Shown here: one piece after another, positions 1-7,546 of the stretch
Layout of the letters: the number at the start of each line of letters is the position of its first letter
Numbering within the stretch: the stretch's first letter is position 1
DNA from: Thiodiazotropha sp050305975
GTDB taxonomy: Bacteria; Pseudomonadota; Gammaproteobacteria; Chromatiales; Chromatiaceae
Length of the DNA stretch: 45,604 nucleotides
NCBI GenBank assembly: GCA_050305975.1
Contig: JBNLGI010000172.1
Coordinates: 1 to 45,604, forward strand
Reading direction: 5' to 3'
Position numbers and translations under genes: made by a program
Notes under the pieces: generated by a model
Database searches by the model: none
What the model was told of the DNA's origin: nothing
Seen by the model: the letters and a program-made list of their open reading frames with translations, nothing else

Positions 1-285
1 GGCCAGGCCGGCTGCCGCCGGCATCACCGCGCCGAAGATCATGATCAGGGCGTGGTTGGTGACCAGGTTGTTGTAGAGATCGGGATCGAGCAGCTGGATG
101 CCGGGCTGGAACAGCTCCAGGCGGATCAGCATGGCGCTGGCGCCGCCGAGAAACAGCATGATCAGGGCGAAGGTGAGGTAGAGGGTGCCGATGTCCTTGT
201 GATTGGTACTGAAGAGCCAGCGGCGCCAGCCCTTGGGGGTCTCGTGGTGATGAGCCTCGTCGTGTGTCATGGTCGTGGTGGTCAT
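1..285 (-). CDS. ctaD: Cytochrome c oxidase subunit I, N-terminal part (cut by window edge)
   Basis: Encodes the first 95 residues of the haem-copper oxidase catalytic subunit; the rest lies before position 1. The start of the family is recognisable: a short His-rich tail, then WLFSTNHKDIGTLYL, which enters the first transmembrane helix, followed by the segment ending LVTNHALIMIFGAVMPA, which contains the conserved NxHalimiFg motif with a haem-ligand region. The start ATG at 285-283 follows a purine-rich GAGGAGAG/GAAG stretch. It is the third gene of a DUF2244-coxB-ctaD run, 14 bases after coxB. Identification is secure; whether the full gene is intact cannot be seen. Confidence 0.95.
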   Translation of the reverse strand, partial: MTTTTMTHDEAHHHETPKGWRRWLFSTNHKDIGTLYLTFALIMLFLGGASAMLIRLELFQPGIQLLDPDLYNNLVTNHALIMIFGAVMPAAAGLA

Positions 286-299
286 CTTCAACTCTCCTC

Positions 300-1490
300 T
301 TATCGGGCCTTTTTGACGTCAGCAGGCTGCACGGCGTCGCCCATCTTGTTATCCCAGCTGTTGCGTTCGTAGGTCACGATCGCAGCAATTTCCAGATCGT
401 TCAGCGCGTTCCAGGGCTGCATGGCGGTGCCCTGTTTGCCGTTGAGCACGATGTTCAGGTGGCCTTCGAGCGGTCCGGTGGCGATCTTCGAGCCGTTGAG
501 GGCAGGGAAGGCCGGCGGCAGGCCCATGCCGGTGACCTGGTGGCAGGCGGCGCACTTGGTCTCGTAGAGGGTTTTGCCCTTGGCGTAGAGTTCGTCCAGG
601 CTCCAGGTCTTGTCGGCGCTGGCCTCGGCCGCGGCAGCCAGTTTTACCTGTTTCTTGTCCTCCACCCAGGCGGCGAACTGTTGCGGCGAGACCGACTCGA
701 CCACGATCGGCATGCGCGAGTGCCAGGTGCCACAGAGTTCGGCGCACTGGCCGCGGAAGACGCCCTCGCGGTTCAGTTCCGCCCAGGTCTCGGTGACATA
801 GCCGGGGATGGCGTCCTTTTTCACCGCCAGTTCCGGCACCCAGAAGGCATGCAGCACGTCGGCGGAGGTGTGCAGGAAGCGGATCTTGGTGCCGGTGGGC
901 AGCACCAGACGGTTATCCACCTCGCGCAGGTAGAGGTCGCCGGACTCCTCCTTGGGCACGAATCGGCTCTCCACTTTGATGTCGTGGTCGAGATAGTCGA
1001 ACTCCCACCACCACTGGTGACCGGTGACCTTGACGTCCATGATGTTCTCTTCCTTGGGCACCTCCCAGACCTCCTTCAACACCGCGTCGGCCTTGCCGGC
1101 GATGGTCAGGTCGACGCCGAGCACCAGCACCGGCACGATGACCCAGGACCAGTGACCGAACCAGGAGTTGTGAAAGTTCTGGTCCGCCTCGTAGCCCCGG
1201 CTCTTGCGGTGGAAGTAGAGTGAATAGAAGACGATGGCGAAGACGATGACCAGCAGTATGGTGGCGATGGTCATGGTCAGCATGTGGATGTCGTAGATCT
1301 CCTGCGCCACCCCCGCGGCGGGTTGCGGGAAGTTTATCCCGTACTCCGCCTTGGCCGGGGGCAGGGCGAAGAGCCCCATGATCGTCAGCAGGGTGACCAG
1401 CAGAATGTGGCGCCAGAGCGGACTCGATGCTGCTGCGGTTTGCGGTCGTTGTCGATAGGGTTGTTTGTTATAAGTGTGATACAGATGCAT
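300..1490 (-). CDS. coxB: Cytochrome c oxidase subunit II with fused cytochrome c domain (caa3 type)
   Basis: 396 residues. It takes electrons from cytochrome c and passes them through CuA to subunit I. In order: an N-terminal signal or membrane segment (about 28-48), a second pair of membrane helices (about 68-92 and 113-131), the cupredoxin domain with the CuA ligands H214, C249, C253, H257 and M260 (GQCAELCGTWHSRM), then a C-terminal monohaem cytochrome c domain with CAACH at 313-317 and a likely axial methionine at M357. The fused haem domain is what makes this a caa3-type subunit; it depends on the ccm system encoded at 17.4-24.5 kb. It starts 5 bases after the DUF2244 gene and reads into ctaD, so one transcript is likely. 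Confidence 0.96.
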   Translation of the reverse strand: MHLYHTYNKQPYRQRPQTAAASSPLWRHILLVTLLTIMGLFALPPAKAEYGINFPQPAAGVAQEIYDIHMLTMTIATILLVIVFAIVFYSLYFHRKSRGYEADQNFHNSWFGHWSWVIVPVLVLGVDLTIAGKADAVLKEVWEVPKEENIMDVKVTGHQWWWEFDYLDHDIKVESRFVPKEESGDLYLREVDNRLVLPTGTKIRFLHTSADVLHAFWVPELAVKKDAIPGYVTETWAELNREGVFRGQCAELCGTWHSRMPIVVESVSPQQFAAWVEDKKQVKLAAAAEASADKTWSLDELYAKGKTLYETKCAACHQVTGMGLPPAFPALNGSKIATGPLEGHLNIVLNGKQGTAMQPWNALNDLEIAAIVTYERNSWDNKMGDAVQPADVKKAR

Positions 1491-1495
1491 GCTTC

Positions 1496-1978
1496 TCAGG
1501 CGCCCTCGATCGCGCAGCGTAGTTGATGGGCGAGCGACTCACGCTCGTCTTCGATGAGGTTTTTACCGATTTCCACGAACTCCCCATGGGAGCCGATCAA
1601 CAGACGGCTCGGATACCAGCCATTGCCGTCTCTGGTCTGCACAATGCTGGACCAGGCTTTGGGAAAGGTTTTCGTTGCCTCGGGTTTGCGCTGGTCGCGG
1701 ATTTCGATCTGCGTGTGGTCGACACGTATGATCTCCCGGCGATGGGCGCAGCAGCTCTGGGCGTAGATGGCGCCGCCGATAATGAGGATCTCGAGACCGG
1801 TGAACGGCAATACCAGCCAGGCGCCGAGGCTGGCGAAGTAGAGCGCTACGAGCCCAACGCAGCCCGAGAGGATGAGAAACAGCCATTTCGACTGTTGCCA
1901 GCTCAGGTTTCTGTTGGGCTCTACGGTAAAGACAGTCTGGGTACTGCTACTGCCGATTTGCACATCCGACCGGACCAT
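1496..1978 (-). CDS. DUF2244 integral membrane protein
   Basis: 160 residues with two adjacent hydrophobic segments (about 31-50 and 53-72) and a soluble C-terminal half (RREIIRVDHTQIEIRDQ ... WYPSRLLIGSHGEFVEIG), the pattern of DUF2244 proteins. These are often found beside cytochrome oxidase genes, as here, but their function is not known to me; a role in oxidase assembly is inference only. It is the first gene of the coxB-ctaD run. The ATG at 1978 is preceded by a GAGAG stretch, and an FNR-like palindrome centres about 57 bases upstream of it, so this gene probably carries the promoter for the oxidase operon. Confidence 0.82.
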   Translation of the reverse strand: MVRSDVQIGSSSTQTVFTVEPNRNLSWQQSKWLFLILSGCVGLVALYFASLGAWLVLPFTGLEILIIGGAIYAQSCCAHRREIIRVDHTQIEIRDQRKPEATKTFPKAWSSIVQTRDGNGWYPSRLLIGSHGEFVEIGKNLIEDERESLAHQLRCAIEGA

Positions 1979-2371
1979 CAGGTACTCTCTAACGGGTGTG
2001 ACAACCGGGTACTGCTGGTGTCGTTTAATTGATCTAGGTCAACTGTAAGCTAAATTGTGGGTGGGGCGCAATAACTAACTCCGTTAGTAGGGTATTCGTT
2101 AAGGCATTGAGGTTATTCTGAATATTACTAAGTACTTATTATCAATATGCCCTGTTGCCGACATCGGGATGGTGACACACTATGTTCGATCGCTACCCCT
2201 GTCTGAGTAGACTGGACGGGGTAGATCGGCTGTCGTGCTGATACCGCCATTACCGCGCACTTGGCGCTCAGCCCACAGGGATGGATTCTGAATAGGGACG
2301 TTGCATCACCTCTCCCTCTGAATCGGTTCTGTGGATTTCGCCTGTAGTCTGTTTGAAAGGGAGAGTGTTCA
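1979..2371. other. Divergent intergenic region, 393 bases
   Basis: Separates the minus-strand oxidase operon from the plus-strand gene at 2372. Apart from the FNR-like box at 2029-2042 it holds an AT-rich stretch (2075-2150) suitable for promoters and a single TAGGGT motif near 2090. No ORF with a credible start was found. Confidence 0.6.
2029..2042 (-). promoter_or_regulatory. FNR-like box upstream of the DUF2244-coxB-ctaD operon
   Basis: The sequence TTGATCTAGGTCAA matches the FNR/ANR consensus TTGAT-N4-ATCAA at 9 of 10 defined positions. Its centre is about 57 bases upstream of the ATG at 1978. No good -10 element is placed for class II activation toward the oxidase genes, so repression is at least as likely. 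An FNR-family regulator is encoded 1.4 kb away. Confidence 0.6.
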
Positions 2372-2842
2372 ATGAAGGCACTGTTGATTATTGCCGTCTT
2401 GCTGGGGCTGGGTTACTACATTGTCAATTACCACTCACCGTTTCAGACGCAAGTAACCGACCCTTATTACTCCGAAATCAGAGTCAAGCTGCGCGAGCAT
2501 GACGTGGAGATGGTCGGTATCGGAAAGATGAACTCCTTCGAGGACTGTCAGGCAAGATCGCTGATTGTCTGGGCCAACACTCTGGAGCATCTGGGAGAGG
2601 TCAGTTTCAACTCACAGTGCAAGAAAACATTGCCGAACCGGTTCCTGAAACTGTTCGACAACGAGCCGACATCCGCCAGCTATATCGTTCTTGACAAGGG
2701 GCGGGGAGAAGAGCGCGATGGACGCTTCCTCTTCTACGGTATTCCCGCGAGCCAGGTCTATGATGCCTGTGAAGAGATCACCAAGGAGATCAAGCAGAGT
2801 TACTCGGGAGAGGTCTACTGTATCAAGGGACGTGTCGGTTGA
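2372..2842 (+). CDS. Unknown small membrane-anchored protein
   Basis: 156 residues; I do not recognise a family. The N-terminus (KALLIIAVLLGLGYYIVNYH) is a signal or membrane anchor, so the remainder is probably periplasmic. The body has four cysteines, about C54, C79, C129 and C149, in contexts such as FEDCQARSL, FNSQCKKTLP, YDACEEITK and EVYCIKGRV, which could form two disulfides. A strong Shine-Dalgarno-like GGGAGAG precedes the ATG. Codon use and composition are those of a real gene. It is monocistronic, between the oxidase operon and the FNR gene. Confidence 0.75.
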   Translation: MKALLIIAVLLGLGYYIVNYHSPFQTQVTDPYYSEIRVKLREHDVEMVGIGKMNSFEDCQARSLIVWANTLEHLGEVSFNSQCKKTLPNRFLKLFDNEPTSASYIVLDKGRGEERDGRFLFYGIPASQVYDACEEITKEIKQSYSGEVYCIKGRVG

Positions 2843-3398
2843 ACTGAAATAGCCGCCGCAGTTCCAACACGGTTATCCGCACTGCATTGGGCCCGACGCC
2901 AGGCCACGGCAATTCACTCTCTGGTGGGCCTGTGGGTATGCGGACTACCTCCGCAAGACCTGATCCTGTTGTTCAGCCCGTTGTATTCCCGAGTGTCGGT
3001 TTTCCGATAGCAAATAACCTTTGGGTGGAGGCATCTCCTGCGACCTGCCGATCTTCCAGCTGGCTTGATGGGGCGATGCGTCGTTAAAAATTTTTCAGCA
3101 CCAAGTCCAAACTGTTTTTCGCGCCAGGCATTCCTTGCCGATACTTTTTTGTTTTATCCGAATTCTTCAATAATCGATATGTGGATTGAGTGACTACTCG
3201 GTTTACTCCAGCCCGCCGGCCATCACGATTACCTCGAAAAGAGTATGTAATTTTCAGTCTCTACCTAATTGTTAATAGATTCAATATAAACAGCTGGTGA
3301 TACCTGGAAATAAGAAATCTACGGCATATAATTCCCATTATTGGGGTGTTCAAACGACGAGTCATCGCCCGTCAATATAACAATACAAAACAAGATAA
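2843..3398. other. Intergenic region upstream of the fnr-type gene, 556 bases
   Basis: The first half is GC-rich without a convincing ORF; a 66-codon reading at 2887 has no ribosome site and unnatural composition. The second half (3090-3398) turns AT-rich and holds the likely promoter of the FNR-type gene. Confidence 0.55.
3327..3332 (+). promoter_or_regulatory. Candidate -10 element for the fnr-type gene
   Basis: A perfect TATAAT, 66 bases before the ATG at 3399. The hexamer 17 bases upstream (CTGGAA) is a poor -35, so an activator may be needed. No FNR palindrome overlaps it. Confidence 0.45.
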
Positions 3399-4124
3399 AT
3401 GCACGCGCAAAAGCTTCATCTCATCGAGAACGATCCGCCTTGCAGCCGCTGTAAGGCTGAACCATTCTGTGTCCAGTCCGCATTCGATGGCGAACAGATG
3501 AGGGCGTTCAAGAAGGTGATCCGATCCAAAGGACCGATCCATCGCGGTGACAAGATCTATCGTGCGGGTGTTCCCTTCAACTCCCTCTATATCATTCAGA
3601 AGGGATCGGTCAAAACCGAAGTCTGTACGGTCAACGGTGTGCTCGAAGTCACCGCCTTTTACCTGCTCGGTGAACTCTTGGGTCTGGATGCGATCGGCTC
3701 GGAATGCTATCCGGCCGACGCCATCGCGATGGAGGATACCTGGTTGTGCGAACTCCCATTCAACCAGATCAGATCGATGTGCAGCAGCTGTGAGGATTTC
3801 CAGCAGGCTCTCATCATGCGTCTGGGACGCACCATCAATGCGGATGTCTATCAATGGACGCTGGCGCGTAATCTGAAAGCGAAACAGAAAGTGGCCTGGT
3901 TCATCTTCGATCTGTTCAAACGGGTGCGCTCCCGTCACGCTTCCGATCTGCGCACCATTCCCCTGCCTATGCGTAAGACCGATATCGCCAACTACCTCGG
4001 ATTGGCGCCGGAATCCCTGAGCCGCGCACTGCACGCTCTGGAGGAGGAGGGCATGATCGTGAATCAATCGAAACGCATCTACCTCTCGGACATTCAGAAG
4101 GCTCAAGCATTGAGCATGATCTGA
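3399..4124 (+). CDS. fnr: FNR/ANR-type oxygen-sensing transcription regulator
   Basis: 241 residues, CRP/FNR family. The N-terminal cysteines C15-x2-C18-x5-C24 have exactly the spacing of E. coli FNR C20, C23 and C29, and C117 in DTWLCELPF matches FNR C122, so the four ligands of an oxygen-labile [4Fe-4S] cluster are present. A cyclic-nucleotide-like beta roll (about 40-130) and dimerisation helix follow. The winged HTH (about 188-232) carries the recognition helix PESLSRAL with E205, S208 and R209, equal to FNR E209, S212 and R213, which read TTGAT half-sites. This predicts binding to TTGAT-N4-ATCAA, and three such boxes lie in this window (2029, 4914, 25137). The Shine-Dalgarno is weak, but the start fixes the cysteine motif. 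Confidence 0.95.
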   Translation: MHAQKLHLIENDPPCSRCKAEPFCVQSAFDGEQMRAFKKVIRSKGPIHRGDKIYRAGVPFNSLYIIQKGSVKTEVCTVNGVLEVTAFYLLGELLGLDAIGSECYPADAIAMEDTWLCELPFNQIRSMCSSCEDFQQALIMRLGRTINADVYQWTLARNLKAKQKVAWFIFDLFKRVRSRHASDLRTIPLPMRKTDIANYLGLAPESLSRALHALEEEGMIVNQSKRIYLSDIQKAQALSMI

Positions 4125-4317
4125 GTCTGCTATGACGGGATGCGTGCGCTCTGTGATCTGTCGGACGAGGATCTGCCTGATTTCAGTTTGAGCGGTACCG
4201 CGCTATCTGGCAGCGCCTTGGCACTACATCGACAGCGCATCCAGGTGCGAATGCAACTGATCCGGCCGGCAGGTTGGTGATGTACCGAAAGATTCGATGC
4301 CGTTTATACGGGTTCGG

Positions 4318-4349
4318 AAAAAAAGATGGCGCCGTTCGAGCGGCGCCAT
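4318..4349 (-). terminator. Intrinsic terminator for minus-strand transcription
   Basis: A perfect 9-bp stem (4326-4334 with 4341-4349, ATGGCGCCG/CGGCGCCAT) with a 6-base loop is followed, read on the minus strand, by one C and seven T. On the plus strand there is no T-run after the stem, so it can only serve a transcript coming from higher coordinates. No recognised gene lies directly upstream of it. Confidence 0.85.
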
Positions 4350-4880
4350 AAACCTGATTCCAAGAGTTTTTTTAAAGTGTCTAGCTGTATTCTTGGTTAT
4401 CCCCCACAGATCGACGGGGGCCAGGTCGTTATTGTCGTTGTTATTATTCCCTTCCTCCCCCTGAATTCAGGTGATCATGTCTGCGCTGACGTCGCGAAAA
4501 CCGCGGCAGGCAAACCACGCTTCGATTGTGTGCTCACATCGAAGCGTCCATCGGTAACAAGCCGCCCATATCCCCGATCTCGACGAGACTCTCCAACCCA
4601 GGCAGAGGGCGAAGGCCTCCGCAACCGACTGCAATCTCCATTCAGTCAGCACCTGGGAATCTCCCTTAAGCTCTGCTTGTCTGCCACGGCATCGCGCAAG
4701 GCGCAGAAAACGGGTGAGATCGAGCGTGCAGAGAACGACGCTCCGAGTTTGCGGCATGGCTGGGAAAAGGACGGACTGATACAACAACTCCTTCAACCCC
4801 TTGGTTATTGCTCGAGGGGACGGCATGGCTGGGTGACGACGGGACACAAAACCTTTTCTTGTTTATAGGGCGTTTGCCAG
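4318..4880 (-). ncRNA. Candidate FNR-controlled noncoding transcript
   Basis: This interval is bounded by a perfect FNR palindrome (4914-4927) and an intrinsic terminator (4318-4349). A weak -10-like CATAAC (4888-4883, minus) lies about 44 bases from the box centre, near the -41.5 geometry of FNR class II promoters. Inside are a 10-bp hairpin (4517-4526 with 4538-4547, ACGCTTCGAT/ATCGAAGCGT) and a 13-base direct repeat (CGGCATGGCTGGG, plus strand, at 4752 and 4821). No reading frame resembles a protein. A transcript is inferred, not shown; a fast-evolving small protein gene cannot be excluded. Confidence 0.4.
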
Positions 4881-4913
4881 GAGTTATGTAAGAGAAAACG
4901 GGGCAGGGGATCC

Positions 4914-4927
4914 TTGATCTAAATCAA
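4914..4927 (-). promoter_or_regulatory. Perfect FNR box
   Basis: TTGATCTAAATCAA matches the FNR consensus TTGAT-N4-ATCAA at all ten defined positions. The plus-strand side has no -10 at the right distance and no gene for 1 kb or more; the minus-strand side has a weak -10 and a terminator-bounded interval. Confidence 0.75.
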
Positions 4928-5099
4928 GATTGGAAAACTATACGGAGGATGTTTGAGTATGCCGGCTGAGCTGGCGACCTACTGACCGACGGCGCCGGTT
5001 CAGGGGTACCGCCGATTCAATTCGGAATGGAGTGGCGCTTGCCCGGATGAAATGGTGACGGAGGATGGTGAACCAAGGCGGCACGATAACCGAGTGCAC

Positions 5100-5193
5100 G
5101 GTGCGGCAAGCCGCACCCTACGGGTTCGTCATGGGTGGTGTGGGCCCCCATCCCAGACTGAGAATCCCAGGTAGGGTGGGGCACTGCCCCACC
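5100..5193. repeat. Composite palindromic repeat (REP-like, copy A)
   Basis: Begins with GGTGCGGCAAGCCGCACC plus CTAC (5100-5121), the left arm of the copies at 14819 and 26732. It ends with GTAGGGTGGGGCACTGCCCC plus ACC (5171-5193), the right arm of the copy at 17216. So it appears to be a hybrid of two variants. It sits 50 bases from the 3' end of the CbiM-like gene. Confidence 0.7.
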
Positions 5194-5241
5194 ACATCCG
5201 GGTCAATGGATCAGAGGTTCACTAAGAACGCGGCATCGCAG

Positions 5242-5928
5242 TCAGACCGCAGATTCAGCCCGATAGAGACGGGCGTGGAAAAGCGTGCTGTCACGGAGCC
5301 GATGCAGGGATTTGGCCGCGGCAAGGATGGCCAGGTCCGCCACCGGCTCGACCAGGACGACCAGCATGTAGGCGGCGCCGAAAGTTGCGATCTGGCTCAG
5401 GTTCTCCGCGCCTAAGCCCTGACCGTAGGTCGCCCAGAAGGCAACCCATGCCACCACGCCAGCCTGAAAGACGGTCGACAGCTTGAAGACCTGCAGGTAG
5501 GTCACGTCCTTGTAGGCGGTGTTGGCGGGGATGATGCGACCTGCCACGGCATCGATCATGAACAGGGGCACCAGCAGGCTGGTGACATTCATGCCGTACT
5601 GGGGCAGGTCGGTGGGTGCGAAGAAGAGACCCTGCGCCAACAGGCCCATGGCCAGTCCGATGGCGGCGGGGGCTGCGCCGAACATCAGAAAGAGGGTGGA
5701 GCCCAGAATGAAATGGACTTCGGAGACGCCGACCGGATGGTGCGGCAGGAGCTGAAAGAATCCAAATACGAGCATTGCCGTCATCAGGGTGCGCAGTCCG
5801 AGTGCGGCAAATCCGTCCTGCTTGATGGTCCTCTGTGAGCGCTTTGCCGTATACAGGAGCGCGCCTGCAGCTGTTGCATAGCCCAGTGCCATTTTCGCGC
5901 CGAGTACGACGCCTGGTTCGATGTGCAT
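5242..5928 (-). CDS. CbiM-like energy-coupling-factor transporter S component
   Basis: 228 residues, about six hydrophobic helices. The N-terminus MHIEPGVVLGAKMALGY resembles the MHI(P) start of CbiM/NikM cobalt and nickel transporters, in which the N-terminal amine and His2 chelate the metal; further histidines lie at H63, H64 and H72. No CbiQ or CbiO partner is nearby; the ATPase in this operon is of the nitrate/cyanate type. It is the last gene of the cyanase operon, 110 bases after cynS, with an AGAGGTAAC ribosome site like that of cynS. Metal uptake is the family role; what it carries here, and whether it works alone, is unknown. Confidence 0.75.
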   Translation of the reverse strand: MHIEPGVVLGAKMALGYATAAGALLYTAKRSQRTIKQDGFAALGLRTLMTAMLVFGFFQLLPHHPVGVSEVHFILGSTLFLMFGAAPAAIGLAMGLLAQGLFFAPTDLPQYGMNVTSLLVPLFMIDAVAGRIIPANTAYKDVTYLQVFKLSTVFQAGVVAWVAFWATYGQGLGAENLSQIATFGAAYMLVVLVEPVADLAILAAAKSLHRLRDSTLFHARLYRAESAV

Positions 5929-5964
5929 GTCAGTTACCTCTCAGTTTCTCTTCTCTCGATAGAT

Positions 5965-5988
5965 GTCGCCGAACAGAAATACGGCGAC
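5965..5988 (-). other. Stem-loop between cynS and the CbiM-like gene
   Basis: GTCGCCG and CGGCGAC (7 bp) enclose a 10-base loop, about 37 bases before the CbiM-like ATG. No T-run follows, so it is not an intrinsic terminator; it may be an mRNA processing or translation-control hairpin. I could not fit a cobalamin or NiCo riboswitch into the 110-base gap. Confidence 0.35.
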
Positions 5989-6038
5989 GTTTCAAAACGG
6001 GCTCAGGATTCGATGGTCCGCTCTCGGCCTGAAGTCCA

Positions 6039-6479
6039 TCACCAACTCTTGTAGGGCAGGAATTTGCCGCTCATGGTCACCAGTACGCGGTCGCCGGCGG
6101 GGTTCTCCTCTTTGCCGATCTTCATGGAGAAGTCGATGGCCGACATGATGCCGTCGCCGAACTTCTCATGGATCAGCTCCTTGATAGTCTCGCCGTAGAC
6201 GCCGACGATCTCGTACCAGCGATAGATGACCGGGTCGGTGGGGACGATCTGCGCCCACTGCTTGTTGGGAAAGAGTTGCAGGGCGGCGGAGACCTCATCC
6301 GGCAGTTCCAGAGCCGCGCACAGTTTGTCGGCATACTCGGCTTTCAGTGAGTTCATGCCCAGACAGGCGGAGGTGACGAACACGGGATCCAATCCCACCT
6401 TCGCGGCGATCTCCTCCCAGCCAAGCCCCGATTTGCTCTTGGCGGTCATGATGGCCTCGGTCATCTCGATCTTGTTCAT
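6039..6479 (-). CDS. cynS: Cyanase (cyanate hydratase)
   Basis: 146 residues. It converts cyanate and bicarbonate to carbamate and CO2, the carbamate then giving ammonia and CO2, in the cytoplasm as a decamer of dimers. The N-terminal helical DNA-binding-like domain (1-75) is followed by the conserved catalytic domain. The active-site triad of E. coli CynS (R96, E99, S122) is present as R87, E90 and S113 in VIYRWYEIVGVYG and DGIMSAIDF, and HEKFGDGI is identical. An AGAGGTAAC ribosome site precedes the ATG. It lies behind a NrtABD-type importer, so the operon most likely imports and breaks down cyanate as a nitrogen source or detoxifies it. Confidence 0.96.
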   Translation of the reverse strand: MNKIEMTEAIMTAKSKSGLGWEEIAAKVGLDPVFVTSACLGMNSLKAEYADKLCAALELPDEVSAALQLFPNKQWAQIVPTDPVIYRWYEIVGVYGETIKELIHEKFGDGIMSAIDFSMKIGKEENPAGDRVLVTMSGKFLPYKSW

Positions 6480-6518
6480 GGTGTTACCTCTTTGTTGCAG
6501 AAGTGTATGGGGAGGGGT

Positions 6519-7544
6519 TCATGCCTTGTCCCCCAGAGTAAACAGGCGCAGCACACCGTCGATGCTGCCCACGGCCAGACTGCGGGCGCCGGGCTGCCAA
6601 GCCAGCGTGGTGATCTCGGTGCCCAGTTCCATTTCGAAGGCCACCTCGGCCTTCTCGCTCCAGATGCAGAGCCGCCCGTAGCGGTCCGCGCTGGCCAGCA
6701 GCTGTCCCTCCGGAGCGTAGGAGAGGGCGGTCACCGTGGCGCTGTGACGGCGCAGGGGGGTTGCCTTGCGGTTGCCCTTTTTGTCGTCCAGATCCCAGAG
6801 CACCAGATCGCTGCCGCCGCAGGTGGCGATGCGGAGTCTTTTCGGGTGCCAGCTCAGGCTTGTCACCTTGCCGGGATAGCCGCTCATGCTGAGTTGACGG
6901 GGGGTGGATCCGGGCAGTTGCAGACGGATATGCAGGAAACCGTCCTGGGTGCCCGCCGCCAGGGCGCGACCGTTGTGGCTCCAGGCCAGGGAGACGGCGG
7001 CGCCGGGAAAACTCAACACCCGGGTCGGCTGCCGGCTTCCCGGATTCCAGAGATAGACCGCCTTGTTGGTGGCGCTGGCCAGCTGGTGTCCCTTGGGTGC
7101 CCAGGCCAGGGCATTGACGTTCCCCGGATGGTCGTCCCACTCGTTGGTGAGGCCGTCGGCATCGCGCATATAGAGTTGGGCGCCCGCGGAGCCGGCCAGG
7201 AGCGTACCGTCGGTGGACCAGGCCAGCTGCTCCGCCCAGTAGTGGTCCTGGGCCAGGGTCTCCAGCAGATCGCTGGTCTGCGACTGCCACAACCGCACGG
7301 CCCCGTCCTCACCGGTGGTCGCGATGGACTGCCCCGAGGGACTGGGACAGACCCGGGTGATACCCTGTTGATGCGCCTGAACACGGAACTGCCACTGCGC
7401 ATCGTTGCGGAAAGCGCACAGCTCCCCGTCGGCGCTGCCGGCCAGCAGCAGTTCGCCGGAGGGCAGCCAGGCGAGGTCGGCGATGCTCTCGCCCAGGACC
7501 GTGGCCCAGGCTAGTTCCGCACTCTCCACTGCCCGGGTCGCCAT
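6519..7544 (-). CDS. WD40-repeat beta-propeller protein
   Basis: 341 residues if the ATG at 7544 is used; a GTG at 7559 would add five residues and overlap the GTPase gene. About seven WD-type blades can be followed, with repeated patterns such as SIATTGEDGAVRLWQS, QLASATNKAVYLWNPG, RIATCGGSDLVLWDLD and LLASADRYGRLCIWSE. No signal peptide, so cytoplasmic. It begins two bases after the CobW-type GTPase stop, which implies translational coupling and a joint role. WD40 propellers are protein-binding platforms; the partner here is unknown, the GTPase being the obvious candidate. Confidence 0.88.
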   Translation of the reverse strand: MATRAVESAELAWATVLGESIADLAWLPSGELLLAGSADGELCAFRNDAQWQFRVQAHQQGITRVCPSPSGQSIATTGEDGAVRLWQSQTSDLLETLAQDHYWAEQLAWSTDGTLLAGSAGAQLYMRDADGLTNEWDDHPGNVNALAWAPKGHQLASATNKAVYLWNPGSRQPTRVLSFPGAAVSLAWSHNGRALAAGTQDGFLHIRLQLPGSTPRQLSMSGYPGKVTSLSWHPKRLRIATCGGSDLVLWDLDDKKGNRKATPLRRHSATVTALSYAPEGQLLASADRYGRLCIWSEKAEVAFEMELGTEITTLAWQPGARSLAVGSIDGVLRLFTLGDKA

Positions 7545-7546
7545 GC

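Larger units (their letters stand above)
4125..5241. other. 1.1-kb region without a convincing protein gene
   Basis: Between the FNR-type gene and the 3' end of the cyanase operon. It holds a minus-strand terminator (4318-4349), a putative noncoding transcript (to about 4880), a perfect FNR box (4914-4927) and a composite palindromic repeat (5100-5193). Overlapping readings of 180 codons (+, 4326) and 126 codons (-, 4847-4467) have no family resemblance, are Arg/Cys/Trp rich, and contain the structured elements. A 46-codon reading at 4140-4280 (+), starting MRALCDLSDEDLPDFSLSG, looks somewhat protein-like and could be a small gene or the remnant of one. Confidence 0.5.

Noticed and set aside
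4350..4466. A peptide-like minus-strand frame (NNDNNDLAPVDLWGITKNT) after a purine-rich stretch resembling a strong ribosome site
   Set aside because: There is no ATG, GTG or TTG between the in-frame stop and this stretch, and the frame runs into the terminator stem.
4467..4847. A 126-codon minus-strand reading in the orphan region
   Set aside because: GTG start without ribosome site, Arg/Cys/Trp-rich, no family resemblance, and it spans the hairpin at 4517-4547; kept only as an alternative to the noncoding transcript.
5929..6038. A cobalamin or nickel/cobalt riboswitch before the CbiM-like gene
   Set aside because: The 110-base gap holds only one 7-bp hairpin and none of the conserved box sequences I know.
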